31,650 nucleotides of DNA, from positions 1 to 31,650 of the forward strand of contig JAEEML010000050.1 of assembly GCA_016283195.1 (NCBI GenBank). The letters are read 5' to 3'. The notes under the pieces are model-generated. The model was not told where the DNA came from and did no database searches. It worked only from the letters and a program-made list of their open reading frames with translations. Origin of the DNA: Deltaproteobacteria bacterium. Its GTDB lineage: Bacteria; JAEEML01. The position numbers were made by a program, and so were the translations under genes. Below, piece after piece: positions 9,288-17,888 of this stretch (position 1 is the stretch's first letter; each line of letters starts with the position of its first letter).

Positions 9288-11849
9288 ATGAAGACTCTGA
9301 AAACCTTTAACGTCTCTCCTATGCTGCCTAAGGCCCTGGAACCTTTAAAAGACCTAGCTTATAATGTCTGGTGGGCTTGGGACAACGATGCTCAGGACAT
9401 TTTTGTGCGTATCGACCCGGACGCTTGGGAAAAATCGCACCATAATCCCGTTAAAACTCTCTCCACAGTGAGTAAAGAGCGCTTTAACGAACTGGCCAAA
9501 GACGATGCTTTCCTGGCCAGCATGGAGCGGGTAAATAGCCGTTTCCATGACTATATTTCCGCCAAAGGGTGGTTTACCGAGCACTATAAAAAGAAAGCGT
9601 TATCGGTGGCATATTTTTCTTTGGAATTTGGCCTTACCGAGTCGCTCCCCATCTATTCCGGCGGTTTGGGCATTTTGGCCGGCGACCACCTGAAAGCAGC
9701 TTCCGATTTGGCTTTGCCGCTGGTCGGTGTAGGCCTTTTGTACCGCTGCGGCTATTTCTCTCAAAGCTTAAATCGCGAAGGCTGGCAGGTGGAGACTTAT
9801 AACGAAAATGATTGGTCGATGTTGCCGGTTACTAAAGTGCTTGACGCTCACGGTAATCCCTTGGCTGTTAGCGTGGAATTTCCCGATGGCAATGTGGTGG
9901 CTAATATCTGGCGCGTTGATGTTGGGCGGGTGCCGCTCTATCTCCTCGATACCAATATTCCCGAAAACAGCCAGGCTATGCGCGAAATCACCGGCCAGCT
10001 TTATGCCGGCGATCGCGAGCTGCGTATTCGCCAGGAACTCCTTTTAGGTGTTGGCGGTATGCGCGCTCTTAAGGCCATGGGCATTGAGCCCACTGTTTGC
10101 CACATGAATGAAGGTCATGCCGCTTTTCTCGCCATTGAGCGCATTTGCCAGGCTATGGAAGCCGGCCATCTTAACTTTGACGAAGCCAGTGAAGCTACAG
10201 CTGCCGGTAATGTCTTTACCACTCATACTCCGGTGCCGGCCGGCAATGACGAATTTGCCCCTGATTTGCTCCTCCGCTATTTGCGCCCCTGGCAGGGCAG
10301 AGTGCAGCTGGACGACCGGGCCTTCTTGGGCCTAGGCCGTCGCGATATCAATAATAATGCCGAGCTATTTTGTATGACTGTTTTGGCCATTAAACTCTCG
10401 GCTTATCGCAACGGCGTGAGCCGCCTCCATGGCCATGTTTCGCAAGGTATGTGGCAACCGCTTTATAAAGATGTGCCGGTTGACGATGTGCCCATTACCA
10501 GTGTTACCAACGGTGTGCACCTGCGCACTTGGATTTCCCGCGATATGGCTGTCCTTTATGACCGCTACATCGGCCCGGATTGGCAATATGCTTGCGGAGA
10601 AAATTCTATTTGGAGCCGCGTGGACAATATTCCCGATGAAGAGCTCTGGCGTGCTCATGAGCGGCGCCGCGAGCGCCTGGTGACTTTCTCCCGCAAACGG
10701 CTTGTAAGTCAATATGAGCGCCGTGCTGCTCCCCAAGCCGATGTCCAGGCAGCGAGCGAAGTGTTGCAAAGTAAAGCGCTCACCATTGGTTTTGCCCGCC
10801 GTTTTGCCACTTATAAACGGGGCACTTTACTGTTGCGCAATTTGGACAGGTTGGAAAAAATTCTCTCTAATAGTGAGCATCCGGTGCAAATTGTTATGGC
10901 CGGTAAAGCTCACCCGCGCGATGATGCCGGTAAAGAGCTCATTAAAGAGATTCAAAAGCAAATTTGGAATCGCCCGGCACTTAAGGGGCGCTTCATCTTT
11001 ATTGAAGATTACGATATGTATGTGGCACGCCGCTTGGTGCAAGGTGTGGATATCTGGCTCAATACGCCGCGCCGCCCCTTGGAAGCCTCCGGTACTTCAG
11101 GCATGAAAGCTTCGGCCAACGGTGTTTTAAATCTAAGTATTCTGGATGGCTGGTGGTGCGAAGCCTATGAGCGCGATCCGGAATGCGGCTGGGCTATCGG
11201 CAACGGTACCGAATACAGCGACACCAATTACCAGGATGAGATTGAAGCTAATAGCATTTATGACCTCCTGGAAAGAGAAATTGTGCCCCTCTTCTATCAT
11301 AGAAGCGCCGATGGTTTGCCTAGAGAGTGGATTGCCAAAATGAAACGCTCTCTTAGGACTATTAACCCCATCTTTAGCTCAGCCCGCATGGTTGAGGAAT
11401 ATACCGAGCGCGCTTATATCCCGGTGCAGGAATATTATGCCGGATTGCAAAAGAACGATTTTGCCGGTGCCAAAGAGCTATCGGCCTGGAAACAGCGGGT
11501 TAAAGGGCTCTGGAGTGGGCTCAAAATTGATAATATTGAGGCCACTATTCCCAAAGAGGCCGCTGTCGGCGATAAAATTCCGGTAGAAATTGCCGTAAAT
11601 CTCAACAACCTTTCGCCGGAAGAAATTCAGGTGGAGCTCATTTACGGCTCGGTTGATGCTCTTGGTGAGTTAATCAGCAATAAACAACAAGTTGTTGTGC
11701 CTCTCAAAGAGAGTAAAGACGGCAAAGCCGTTTACAGCGGCGCTATTTGTTGCAACCAGGCCGGGCGCATGGGCTTTAGCGTGCGCATCTTGCCGCACAA
11801 TGCCAAATTGCGTGAACCGCTCGATATGACTCTGGTCCTCTGGGCCTAA
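9288..11849 (+). CDS. glgP: Alpha-glucan phosphorylase (GT35, glycogen phosphorylase type)
   Basis: The enzyme releases glucose 1-phosphate from alpha-1,4-glucans such as glycogen. The 853-residue protein belongs to the shorter, divergent bacterial branch of the family: an N-terminal DUF3417-like domain (residues about 1-115, with AYNVWWAWDNDA), then YFSLEFGLTESLPIYSGGLG, NEGHAAF and FTTHTPVPAGND. The pyridoxal-phosphate lysine is in SGTSGMKASANG (Lys607), with the conserved LDGWW shortly after. The C-terminal about 100 residues form an extra beta-rich domain. GGAGG is 5 nt before the ATG and lies inside the last codons of the preceding oxidoreductase gene. Acylphosphatase follows with almost no gap, so the three are one operon. 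Identity is secure. Confidence 0.95.
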   Translation: MKTLKTFNVSPMLPKALEPLKDLAYNVWWAWDNDAQDIFVRIDPDAWEKSHHNPVKTLSTVSKERFNELAKDDAFLASMERVNSRFHDYISAKGWFTEHYKKKALSVAYFSLEFGLTESLPIYSGGLGILAGDHLKAASDLALPLVGVGLLYRCGYFSQSLNREGWQVETYNENDWSMLPVTKVLDAHGNPLAVSVEFPDGNVVANIWRVDVGRVPLYLLDTNIPENSQAMREITGQLYAGDRELRIRQELLLGVGGMRALKAMGIEPTVCHMNEGHAAFLAIERICQAMEAGHLNFDEASEATAAGNVFTTHTPVPAGNDEFAPDLLLRYLRPWQGRVQLDDRAFLGLGRRDINNNAELFCMTVLAIKLSAYRNGVSRLHGHVSQGMWQPLYKDVPVDDVPITSVTNGVHLRTWISRDMAVLYDRYIGPDWQYACGENSIWSRVDNIPDEELWRAHERRRERLVTFSRKRLVSQYERRAAPQADVQAASEVLQSKALTIGFARRFATYKRGTLLLRNLDRLEKILSNSEHPVQIVMAGKAHPRDDAGKELIKEIQKQIWNRPALKGRFIFIEDYDMYVARRLVQGVDIWLNTPRRPLEASGTSGMKASANGVLNLSILDGWWCEAYERDPECGWAIGNGTEYSDTNYQDEIEANSIYDLLEREIVPLFYHRSADGLPREWIAKMKRSLRTINPIFSSARMVEEYTERAYIPVQEYYAGLQKNDFAGAKELSAWKQRVKGLWSGLKIDNIEATIPKEAAVGDKIPVEIAVNLNNLSPEEIQVELIYGSVDALGELISNKQQVVVPLKESKDGKAVYSGAICCNQAGRMGFSVRILPHNAKLREPLDMTLVLWA

Positions 11850-11861
11850 TTGGAGCTTTCC

Positions 11862-12143
11862 GTGGACGATTTGGTACGGGTGGACATTATTGTAACCGGC
11901 CATGTTCAGGGCGTTTTCTTTCGCTCATCCACACTGGAAGTGGCCCAGTCGCTGCGCCTTTTGGGCTGGGTGGAAAACCTGCCCGACGGCGCGGTGGAGA
12001 TTGTGGCCGAGGGCTCTTCTTATGCTATTGAAAGCCTCATCGAATGGGCCAAAAAAGGGCCGCATCTGGCTGAAGTTGCCGAGGTGCGCGTGCGCTACGA
12101 AAAGCCTAAAGGTGAGTTTAAGACCTTTATGATAATTGAGTAA
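11862..12143 (+). CDS. acyP: Acylphosphatase
   Basis: Acylphosphatase hydrolyses carboxyl-phosphate bonds such as those of acetyl phosphate, carbamoyl phosphate and 1,3-bisphosphoglycerate. The 93-residue protein has the family signature GHVQGVFFR with its phosphate-binding arginine and the catalytic asparagine in GWVENLPDG. The frame could begin at TTG 11850, right after the glgP stop, but GTG 11862 is chosen because GGAG lies 6 nt upstream of it (and would be inside the longer version). The length matches the usual 90-100 residues. It ends the oxidoreductase-glgP cluster and converges on the cyclase gene 32 bp further on. No terminator hairpin is visible in that gap. Confidence 0.93.
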   Translation: MDDLVRVDIIVTGHVQGVFFRSSTLEVAQSLRLLGWVENLPDGAVEIVAEGSSYAIESLIEWAKKGPHLAEVAEVRVRYEKPKGEFKTFMIIE

Positions 12144-12175
12144 TTCTGGCTCCTCTTTTACCGCAGAAATAATCT

Positions 12176-13213
12176 TTATTGCCAGCTGAGTGTTTTAAGG
12201 CCCAGGCGCACGCTGTAGGCCGTTTGCTCGCCCAGGCCCTTTAAATTGAGATGGCGGCAGGATATAACTTGCACAAGAGAGGCGATTTGGCGGTAAGTAT
12301 CTTCAGATATTAGAATTTCTCCGGGAGCGGCTTTAGCGCAAAGGCGCGAGGCTAGGTTGATTGAGCCGCCGATTGCCGTCATATCGCGGCGGAACGAAGC
12401 GCCTATGGGGCCCACTACCGCCATGCCGCTATGCATGCCGATACCTATAGAAAGCGGTGTACCGCGAGAAAGCATGGGATTATTGTTAAGCTCGGCGCTG
12501 ATACCGTTCATAATGGCATCGGCAGCCGTGAGTGCTGAGGCCGCGTGGTTATTCCGGCTCTCAGGCGCATAGCCGAAAATAGCCATCAAGCTGTCGCCTA
12601 TATATTTATCGATAATGCCGCCGCAATTAAGCACATAGCGAGCCATAATTTCAAACATGCTGTTGAGTATTGCGGCTACAGTTTCCGGATCATGATTTTC
12701 GCTATAAGCGGTAAAACCGCGCACATCGGCGAAAAGAGCGGTTATTTCCATGCGCATCGGTGCATGGTTATGGTAACTTAGGGTATAGCGGCCAAGCTCT
12801 TGCAATACTCCCGGCAAATTGTGAAATTTTAGTTGCTGTACCAGGCGTTCGGCCAGCTCCGGCACTGAGGCGCCGCGCAAAATATAAGTATCTATTATTG
12901 ACATACGGCGCAAAAGCGGAGTCACCGATTGGGGCTCTAAAAGATAAATAACCGGCATAAAAATCTGCGGATACTTTTGCCTAAAATCATCGATGCAGCA
13001 ATTGCCGAGCCCTAAAGTCATTTCATAATCAAGGAGCAAAATATGCGGCGGGGCGACACTTAGGGCCATTATGGCACTATCAAAACTGATATGGGTACTT
13101 ACTTGGTAGCCGAGATTGGTGAGTATGCCGGAAAGCCATTCCAAATAGATGGGATCGTGGTCAATAACGGTAACATTTATTTGCGGGCCGAAAATTGCGC
13201 TTATATCGCTCAT
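12176..13213 (-). CDS. Receiver-class III adenylate/guanylate cyclase fusion
   Basis: The 345-residue protein joins a response-regulator receiver domain (about 10-130) to a class III nucleotide cyclase catalytic domain (about 155-335), so a phosphorelay could control cAMP or cGMP synthesis. Receiver acidic residues Asp18 and Asp20 and the phosphate-accepting Asp62 (LLLDYEM) are present, but the conserved lysine position looks replaced (YILRGAS). In the cyclase, both metal-binding aspartates are visible (FADVRGFTAYSE and DKYIGDSLMAIFG), as is the transition-state pair in NLASRL. The usual IGDxVN motif reads IGGSIN. The ribosome site is weak. No histidine kinase is next to it. It lies downstream of, and in the same direction as, the GH16 lipoprotein gene, with a 15-bp gap, so it may be co-transcribed with it. 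Confidence 0.9.
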   Translation of the reverse strand: MSDISAIFGPQINVTVIDHDPIYLEWLSGILTNLGYQVSTHISFDSAIMALSVAPPHILLLDYEMTLGLGNCCIDDFRQKYPQIFMPVIYLLEPQSVTPLLRRMSIIDTYILRGASVPELAERLVQQLKFHNLPGVLQELGRYTLSYHNHAPMRMEITALFADVRGFTAYSENHDPETVAAILNSMFEIMARYVLNCGGIIDKYIGDSLMAIFGYAPESRNNHAASALTAADAIMNGISAELNNNPMLSRGTPLSIGIGMHSGMAVVGPIGASFRRDMTAIGGSINLASRLCAKAAPGEILISEDTYRQIASLVQVISCRHLNLKGLGEQTAYSVRLGLKTLSWQ

Positions 13214-13228
13214 ACTTTTTGCCGAATT

Positions 13229-15970
13229 TTATATGCCGTGGAAAGTGGAAATGGGTACTTTGGAGCAGGCTGCTTTTAAGTAAAATTTATTATCAGCAAC
13301 TTGGCCTATTGCTCCTTCCGGCCAGGAATATGCCCGGCATTTATTAGTGTTTTCGACCAAAGTGCCAAGCGGGCAGGCCGAAGCTCCGCTGGGCAGAGTG
13401 TAATAAAAAGCGCCATCGGTAGCCGAGGCGGTGGTGCCGGCCGGCGGCATACCGTAAAAACAGGCGCGGCCGTCAAAATAGCCGCCATTGGGGCAGGGGA
13501 AAGCACAATTTGGCATTGAGGCTGCCGGCTGGCATGATGGGGTAAAATAGACATCGTTACCTTTAACTAGGACCGTTTTGCCCGCCGGCACCGGCCCTAT
13601 TTCGCAAATAGAGCCCTTTTCGCGGCCATAGGGGCAGGGTTTTACGCCGCTTTTGTTGATTTGCGGCATGGTGATGAAATTATCGGTTACTTGAGGCGTA
13701 TAATCCAGTGGGGCGCGGAAGATTACACAGCGGTTTTCTATAAATTCGCCAATACCTCCGCAGGGATTAGTGCAGCTTGGGGAGATGGTGCTTTCAACGC
13801 AAGGAGAGAGGTAACCGGCGGTATTATCGACAATAACCGGTATTTTTTCGTTATCGCCGCTAAAGATAACGCAGCGGTTTTCAGCCAAAGTGCCGCCATT
13901 GGGACAGGCGCCGCTTACTGCCTGGTAAAAAATATCAGCTCCCTTTTGGAAAAGCTGGCTCGCCGATTTGGCAAATAAACAATGGCCGTTGGTATAGGTG
14001 CCGCCGGCCGGGCAATAATCATCGGTATTACAATCTTCATAGCGGCGCACATAATCAATAGTGTGTGTTTGCCGCGGGAAATCCATGGGGTGGGGATAGT
14101 GTTCCGCATCCCTGGCATGGACGGTGGAATTTAAAATCAGGTAAAAGGGAATATCCGGTATATCGAGAGGCGATTTATCGAGAGTATTACCGGTAATAAG
14201 GCTTTTGGTTTTGGCGAGTTCCCCCTCTTTGGTACCGCCGATATAGTGGTTATCCACATAAAAACGCAGCTCGTGCGGTGTCCACTCCACGGTGTAAATA
14301 TGGAATTCCTCATTTTGCTGTTCAAAACTCATGGCGAGAGCTGTGCCGCCCATGGAGGAGTGCGTGCTTTCCACCAAATTGCCTTCGTCGTCATAATAAT
14401 CATTGCCGTCGTGGAAATTGGCTTCTACGGCCGCTTTTTTCGAAAAAGCTTCCATAATATCTATCTCACCGTCGTTGGGCCAGCCGCCTTTTTGGGGTAA
14501 CATCCAGTGGGCCGGCCAGGAACCTTCACCGATGGGCAGTTTGGCTCTTACTTCCCAGCGGCCGTAAGTGGCATTGTAGCCGCTTGTTAAGTCGGTTTTT
14601 TCGGTATCCACGGCACCGGAAATTATGGGGCAGTCAATGCTGTTGCGAATTTGCGGACTTGTCTCCGAAATATCCCGCCCGCAATCGTAACTCTCCAAGA
14701 TAGTGTGTATAGAAGTATTCTTACTCCAGCTATCGTCGTAGCCGCTTTTGGGCGGGAAGGCGATACTGGAGAGAATGAGAGTGCCGTCTTTGACTTTGAC
14801 CATAGAGGGATGAAAGGCATTGACGCCCGAGCCCAGTGGCTTGTCGCTATCCATCCAGTTATAGAGCGAAAAGACATTCCAAGTGCACTTATCGAGATCG
14901 GCCAAATCAATAGCGAGCTCGCTTAATCCCAGGCTTTCAAGCTGGGCATTAGTGGGCTTTTGCCCCTTGTCGCACTCGTCAAAACACCAATAACAGGAGC
15001 GGCAAATGGCTTTTTTGCTATCGCCATAACACTCCTCGCGCCCCGGCACCGGCCCATTGAATTCATCGGCCCAGACTTTTTTTAAGCGGCGATTTTTGCG
15101 CAAAGCAGGGTAGGCGGTATCGGTATTGCCGTCCAGAGTGCAAGTTTTTTGGTCACAGAGGCCCTGTAAAGCGTTAGTGGGATCGTCGCAATGTTCGGCG
15201 CCGCATATTACCCCATCGCCGCAGGTATTGACAAAGAGTTTACAGCTTTCGCTGCAACCGGAGCAGCTATTATTATTGATATCGCCAAGATCACACTCCT
15301 CATTCCCGCAAGCAACGCCGTCGCCGCAGCGATTAAAATTGCGCTTGCAATCATTGGAGCAACTGTCGCAATTATTTTTATTGCCATCATCGCAGCTTTC
15401 GCCGGGGCAGACAATACCGTCACCGCAAAGGGGTGCATAAAAATTGCAATTACTGTCACAGCCGTCGCAAGGGTCGCGATTGCCGTCATCGCAGGCTTCG
15501 CCGGCGCCGGCGCAGACAATGCCGTCGCCGCAAATATTGTTATGTAATTTGCAAGTGGCAAGGCAACCGTCACAATCATCGGTATTGCCGTCGTCGCACT
15601 CTTCATTACCACATTTAAAGCCGTCGCCGCAGCGGGGAAAGTTTAGTTTACATTCGGCGGTGCAGGTATCGCAGCTGTCGGTATTGCCATCGTCGCATTC
15701 TTCATTGCCGATAACAACACCATCTCCGCAAAGAGGCTGGCAAATATCGGCTCCGCCGGCGCCTTTATGGCAACTGAAACCTCTGGTTACCTGGCACTCG
15801 GCATTGCAGCCGTCGTTAGCTATTAAGTTGCCGTCATCACAGCCCTCGCCCTCTTCGCGAATACCGTTGCCGCAAGTGCTCTCATGATTAGCCTGCTTGT
15901 CGCTGCAACCAGGCACAATTATTAGTAAAAATACCAAGGAAAAAATTGCTGACAGTCGTTGATGTTGCAT
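13229..15970 (-). CDS. GH16 beta-glucanase-like lipoprotein with two cysteine-rich repeat arrays
   Basis: The 913-residue product begins with a lipoprotein signal (lipobox IVPGC, Cys22). Residues about 33-275 are seven DUF4215/Myxococcus-type repeats of the form CGDG..C..ECDDGN..C..C...C. Residues about 297-645 are a GH16 domain with the catalytic ExDxxE as GEIDIME (Glu502, Asp504, Glu507), family enzymes that cut beta-1,3 or mixed beta-glucans, agar or similar polymers. Residues about 650-913 hold about six units of another type, CPxGG...C(V/L)(I/F), with a following N-x-FY strand. The frame extends upstream to 16039, but ATG 15970 is the start: GGGAGG lies 7 nt before it, the lipobox fits, and a promoter at 16001-16029 falls inside the longer version. 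The GH16 domain has an unusual cysteine cluster near its start (about 308-325). Probably anchored in the outer membrane facing out; the substrate is unknown. Confidence 0.9.
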   Translation of the reverse strand: MQHQRLSAIFSLVFLLIIVPGCSDKQANHESTCGNGIREEGEGCDDGNLIANDGCNAECQVTRGFSCHKGAGGADICQPLCGDGVVIGNEECDDGNTDSCDTCTAECKLNFPRCGDGFKCGNEECDDGNTDDCDGCLATCKLHNNICGDGIVCAGAGEACDDGNRDPCDGCDSNCNFYAPLCGDGIVCPGESCDDGNKNNCDSCSNDCKRNFNRCGDGVACGNEECDLGDINNNSCSGCSESCKLFVNTCGDGVICGAEHCDDPTNALQGLCDQKTCTLDGNTDTAYPALRKNRRLKKVWADEFNGPVPGREECYGDSKKAICRSCYWCFDECDKGQKPTNAQLESLGLSELAIDLADLDKCTWNVFSLYNWMDSDKPLGSGVNAFHPSMVKVKDGTLILSSIAFPPKSGYDDSWSKNTSIHTILESYDCGRDISETSPQIRNSIDCPIISGAVDTEKTDLTSGYNATYGRWEVRAKLPIGEGSWPAHWMLPQKGGWPNDGEIDIMEAFSKKAAVEANFHDGNDYYDDEGNLVESTHSSMGGTALAMSFEQQNEEFHIYTVEWTPHELRFYVDNHYIGGTKEGELAKTKSLITGNTLDKSPLDIPDIPFYLILNSTVHARDAEHYPHPMDFPRQTHTIDYVRRYEDCNTDDYCPAGGTYTNGHCLFAKSASQLFQKGADIFYQAVSGACPNGGTLAENRCVIFSGDNEKIPVIVDNTAGYLSPCVESTISPSCTNPCGGIGEFIENRCVIFRAPLDYTPQVTDNFITMPQINKSGVKPCPYGREKGSICEIGPVPAGKTVLVKGNDVYFTPSCQPAASMPNCAFPCPNGGYFDGRACFYGMPPAGTTASATDGAFYYTLPSGASACPLGTLVENTNKCRAYSWPEGAIGQVADNKFYLKAACSKVPISTFHGI

Positions 15971-16000
15971 AATAATGCCTCCCGGCGCAAAGCCGCCAAA

Positions 16001-16029
16001 ATCATAGCGGCTTTTGACGGCGCTAACAA
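16001..16029 (-). promoter_or_regulatory. Sigma70-type promoter of the GH16 lipoprotein gene
   Basis: On the minus strand TTGTTA (16024-16029) is followed after exactly 17 bp by TATGAT (16001-16006). Transcription would begin near 15994, leaving a leader of about 24 nt with GGGAGG before ATG 15970. It supports the shorter start for that gene. Confidence 0.6.
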
Positions 16030-16074
16030 GCTCTTTCATTTAGATGGTGCTTCTGAGTGCGCTTTTCGTAAAAC

Positions 16075-16103
16075 TTGACATAACGCTTCTTTAGTAGTGA
16101 TCT
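16075..16103 (+). promoter_or_regulatory. Possible promoter of the three-gene helical protein/LRAT/M15 operon
   Basis: A perfect TTGACA at 16075-16080 lies on the plus strand between the divergent genes. The -10 region at 17 bp spacing (TGATCT) is poor, so this promoter may need an activator. It would give a leader of about 60 nt before ATG 16171. Confidence 0.3.
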
Positions 16104-16170
16104 GTAGTAGTGTCATAGCGGCTCAGATGGAGTCCGAGCAGGCGCATAACATTAGGCCGGTGGAATGGTA

Positions 16171-17424
16171 ATGGAAATTGAACAAGTTTCTAATATGTTG
16201 GAAAAAAACAACCTTAAACGGGTGGTGCATATTGTAAAAGCCATTCAGGACCCAAAGATAAAAACGGCTGTTATTGATATTTTGGGAACTTCTCTCGATG
16301 CGCGGGAAACTCTAGACAGAATAGAATTAAAGCCTTTTGAAGCTGCCAGCTACGAAATGAGCGGCGCCACAGTTTGGCAGAGTGTTTCGGTGCAGGTTTA
16401 CGGCGCTTTTATGAAAGTAGGCCAGCTTATTGCCGTTATTAATCAATATTGTCCGGCGGTAGAAGAGAGCGCTGTTGATGATGACGCTTTTGATATGGCC
16501 TTTGCCGAGCTTGATGATGACGCTTTTGCCAAACCTACAGAAGCCAGAACACAAGATATAGATGCTCTTTTTGATGAAATTCTCGATGATTCGGCCGATG
16601 GTCTCAGTCAGAGTGAAGAAATTTGGGCTCATCTGCGCTCCACCTGTTCCAGTGTGGCGGCAGTTTTAAAGAGTGAAATAGGACAGTTTAACCGCCGCAT
16701 TTCTCTGGAAGCAGTCTTTAGCGACCGCTGGAATCTTTTGGGCGAAATTCAGGAGACCAAGCACCGCCTCACTAAAGGCATCGGGGCGCTACTCACCGGT
16801 GTTTGTTCCATTTTTGAGCCGGTGCGCAAAGAAGATGTGGTGCCCAATTATCACACTTTGATTTCCTCCGCCCTTTTGCTGCGCACCTACTTTTTGGATA
16901 TGCGCCTTTATATGCAGGAAATATCCAATCAAATGAAGGCCGGCCCGGAGACCGAGTGGCGGGATCTGGCCAATAAAGTTTATATAAAAGTGGAAGAGAC
17001 TATATTTTCCGAAACATTTGATTGGATGCGCCCTTTGGACAAGAGAGTGCTCATAGATTTGCGCAACCGTCTGCATGATGCTCTGGAAAGCACTTCTAAA
17101 AACAATCGCCGCTTTTATGAAGTGGTGGAAGATACATTGCGCTTTTCCGAAGCTATGAACATCATCAATAGTCGCGAGAGTCTTATTGAACACGACCAAG
17201 AAGCTTTAAATATTGCTCTTTTGCATTTACAATCGGCCGAAGAGAGCAATTCGCCGGCTACTAGTCAATCGATGCAAGCTGCCCTTGCTGCGCTCTTTTC
17301 GGTGCGCGGGCGCGATATGGAGCTCGACCGCCTGGTGGCTAAATTGAGTATCGAATATAGCCCGGAAGTGATGCAAGAGCTCATGGCCAACTTGCACCGA
17401 GTGCTGGGGACACTTATCAAATGA
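16171..17424 (+). CDS. Hypothetical helical protein, 417 residues, first gene of an LRAT/M15 operon
   Basis: No family is recognised. The protein is soluble, with no signal or membrane segment, and predicted mostly helical from its pattern of charged and leucine-rich stretches. A very acidic insert with repeated DDDAF (about residues 103-150) separates a first helical domain of about 95 residues from a larger C-terminal one of about 250. Start: ATG 16165 and ATG 16171 are in frame; the second has GGTGG 6 nt upstream, while the first directly abuts that site. The last bases overlap the next gene as ATGA, so it is translationally coupled to the LRAT-like protein and, through it, to the M15 peptidase. 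A cytoplasmic partner or regulator of those two is a guess from position only. Confidence 0.75.
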   Translation: MEIEQVSNMLEKNNLKRVVHIVKAIQDPKIKTAVIDILGTSLDARETLDRIELKPFEAASYEMSGATVWQSVSVQVYGAFMKVGQLIAVINQYCPAVEESAVDDDAFDMAFAELDDDAFAKPTEARTQDIDALFDEILDDSADGLSQSEEIWAHLRSTCSSVAAVLKSEIGQFNRRISLEAVFSDRWNLLGEIQETKHRLTKGIGALLTGVCSIFEPVRKEDVVPNYHTLISSALLLRTYFLDMRLYMQEISNQMKAGPETEWRDLANKVYIKVEETIFSETFDWMRPLDKRVLIDLRNRLHDALESTSKNNRRFYEVVEDTLRFSEAMNIINSRESLIEHDQEALNIALLHLQSAEESNSPATSQSMQAALAALFSVRGRDMELDRLVAKLSIEYSPEVMQELMANLHRVLGTLIK

Positions 17425-17888
17425 GCAATTGGGTTAAAAAAGCGCCTCAATTTGGCGACCATATAAGAGTGAAACGCATTGCCTACAGTCACCACGGCAT
17501 ATTTGTCAGCGAAGATGAAGTAATATGCTATTCCGGTGAGCCGTTAAAAATAAAAGATGCCAAAGTGGTGCGGCAAACTCTCAATGATTTTCTTTGCGGC
17601 GGCAAAGATGAGCCCTCGGCCGAAGTGGAAGTTAATACCGCGCCGGCCCTCTTTTCTCCCGCAGAAGTAGTGCGCCGGGCCAGAGAGCGTCTTGGCGAAT
17701 GTAATTACAAAATAACCGGTAATAATTGTGAGCACTTTGCCAACTGGTGCCGCCGTGGCGAAAGCCGTAGCGAGCAGGTTGAAAATGCCAAAAAAGTTGG
17801 TCTTGCCGCCGCTTTAGGCGGTTTGTTGGCAGGTGGTATTGCCGCCGCCGTCGCTATATCTTCCGATAATGATTCTAAAAACGCATGA
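17421..17888 (+). CDS. LRAT/HRASLS-type NlpC/P60-superfamily protein with C-terminal membrane segment
   Basis: The 155-residue protein has the circularly permuted papain-like layout of the lecithin-retinol acyltransferase family: the histidine comes first (HHGIFV, His25) and the cysteine later (NNCEHFANWC, Cys103). Family members act as thiol acyltransferases, phospholipases or peptidases on lipids or proteins. A C-terminal segment (about 127-148, rich in Ala/Gly/Leu, AALGGLLAGGIAAAVAI) is hydrophobic enough to anchor the protein in the inner membrane, with the catalytic part probably cytoplasmic because there is no signal peptide. Animal LRAT/HRASLS enzymes also carry C-terminal anchors. It overlaps its neighbours on both sides by ATGA, so all three genes are co-translated. 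The substrate is unknown. Confidence 0.8.
   Translation: MSNWVKKAPQFGDHIRVKRIAYSHHGIFVSEDEVICYSGEPLKIKDAKVVRQTLNDFLCGGKDEPSAEVEVNTAPALFSPAEVVRRARERLGECNYKITGNNCEHFANWCRRGESRSEQVENAKKVGLAAALGGLLAGGIAAAVAISSDNDSKNA

Noticed and set aside
15126-15887. Overlapping frames on both strands within the DUF4215 repeat region
   Set aside because: Low-complexity Ala/Ile or Ser/Pro-rich shadows of the repeat-coding strand.
15971-16039. Longer start for the GH16 lipoprotein
   Set aside because: It would bury the lipoprotein signal 23 residues inside the protein and lie upstream of the promoter; ATG 15970 has a strong ribosome site.
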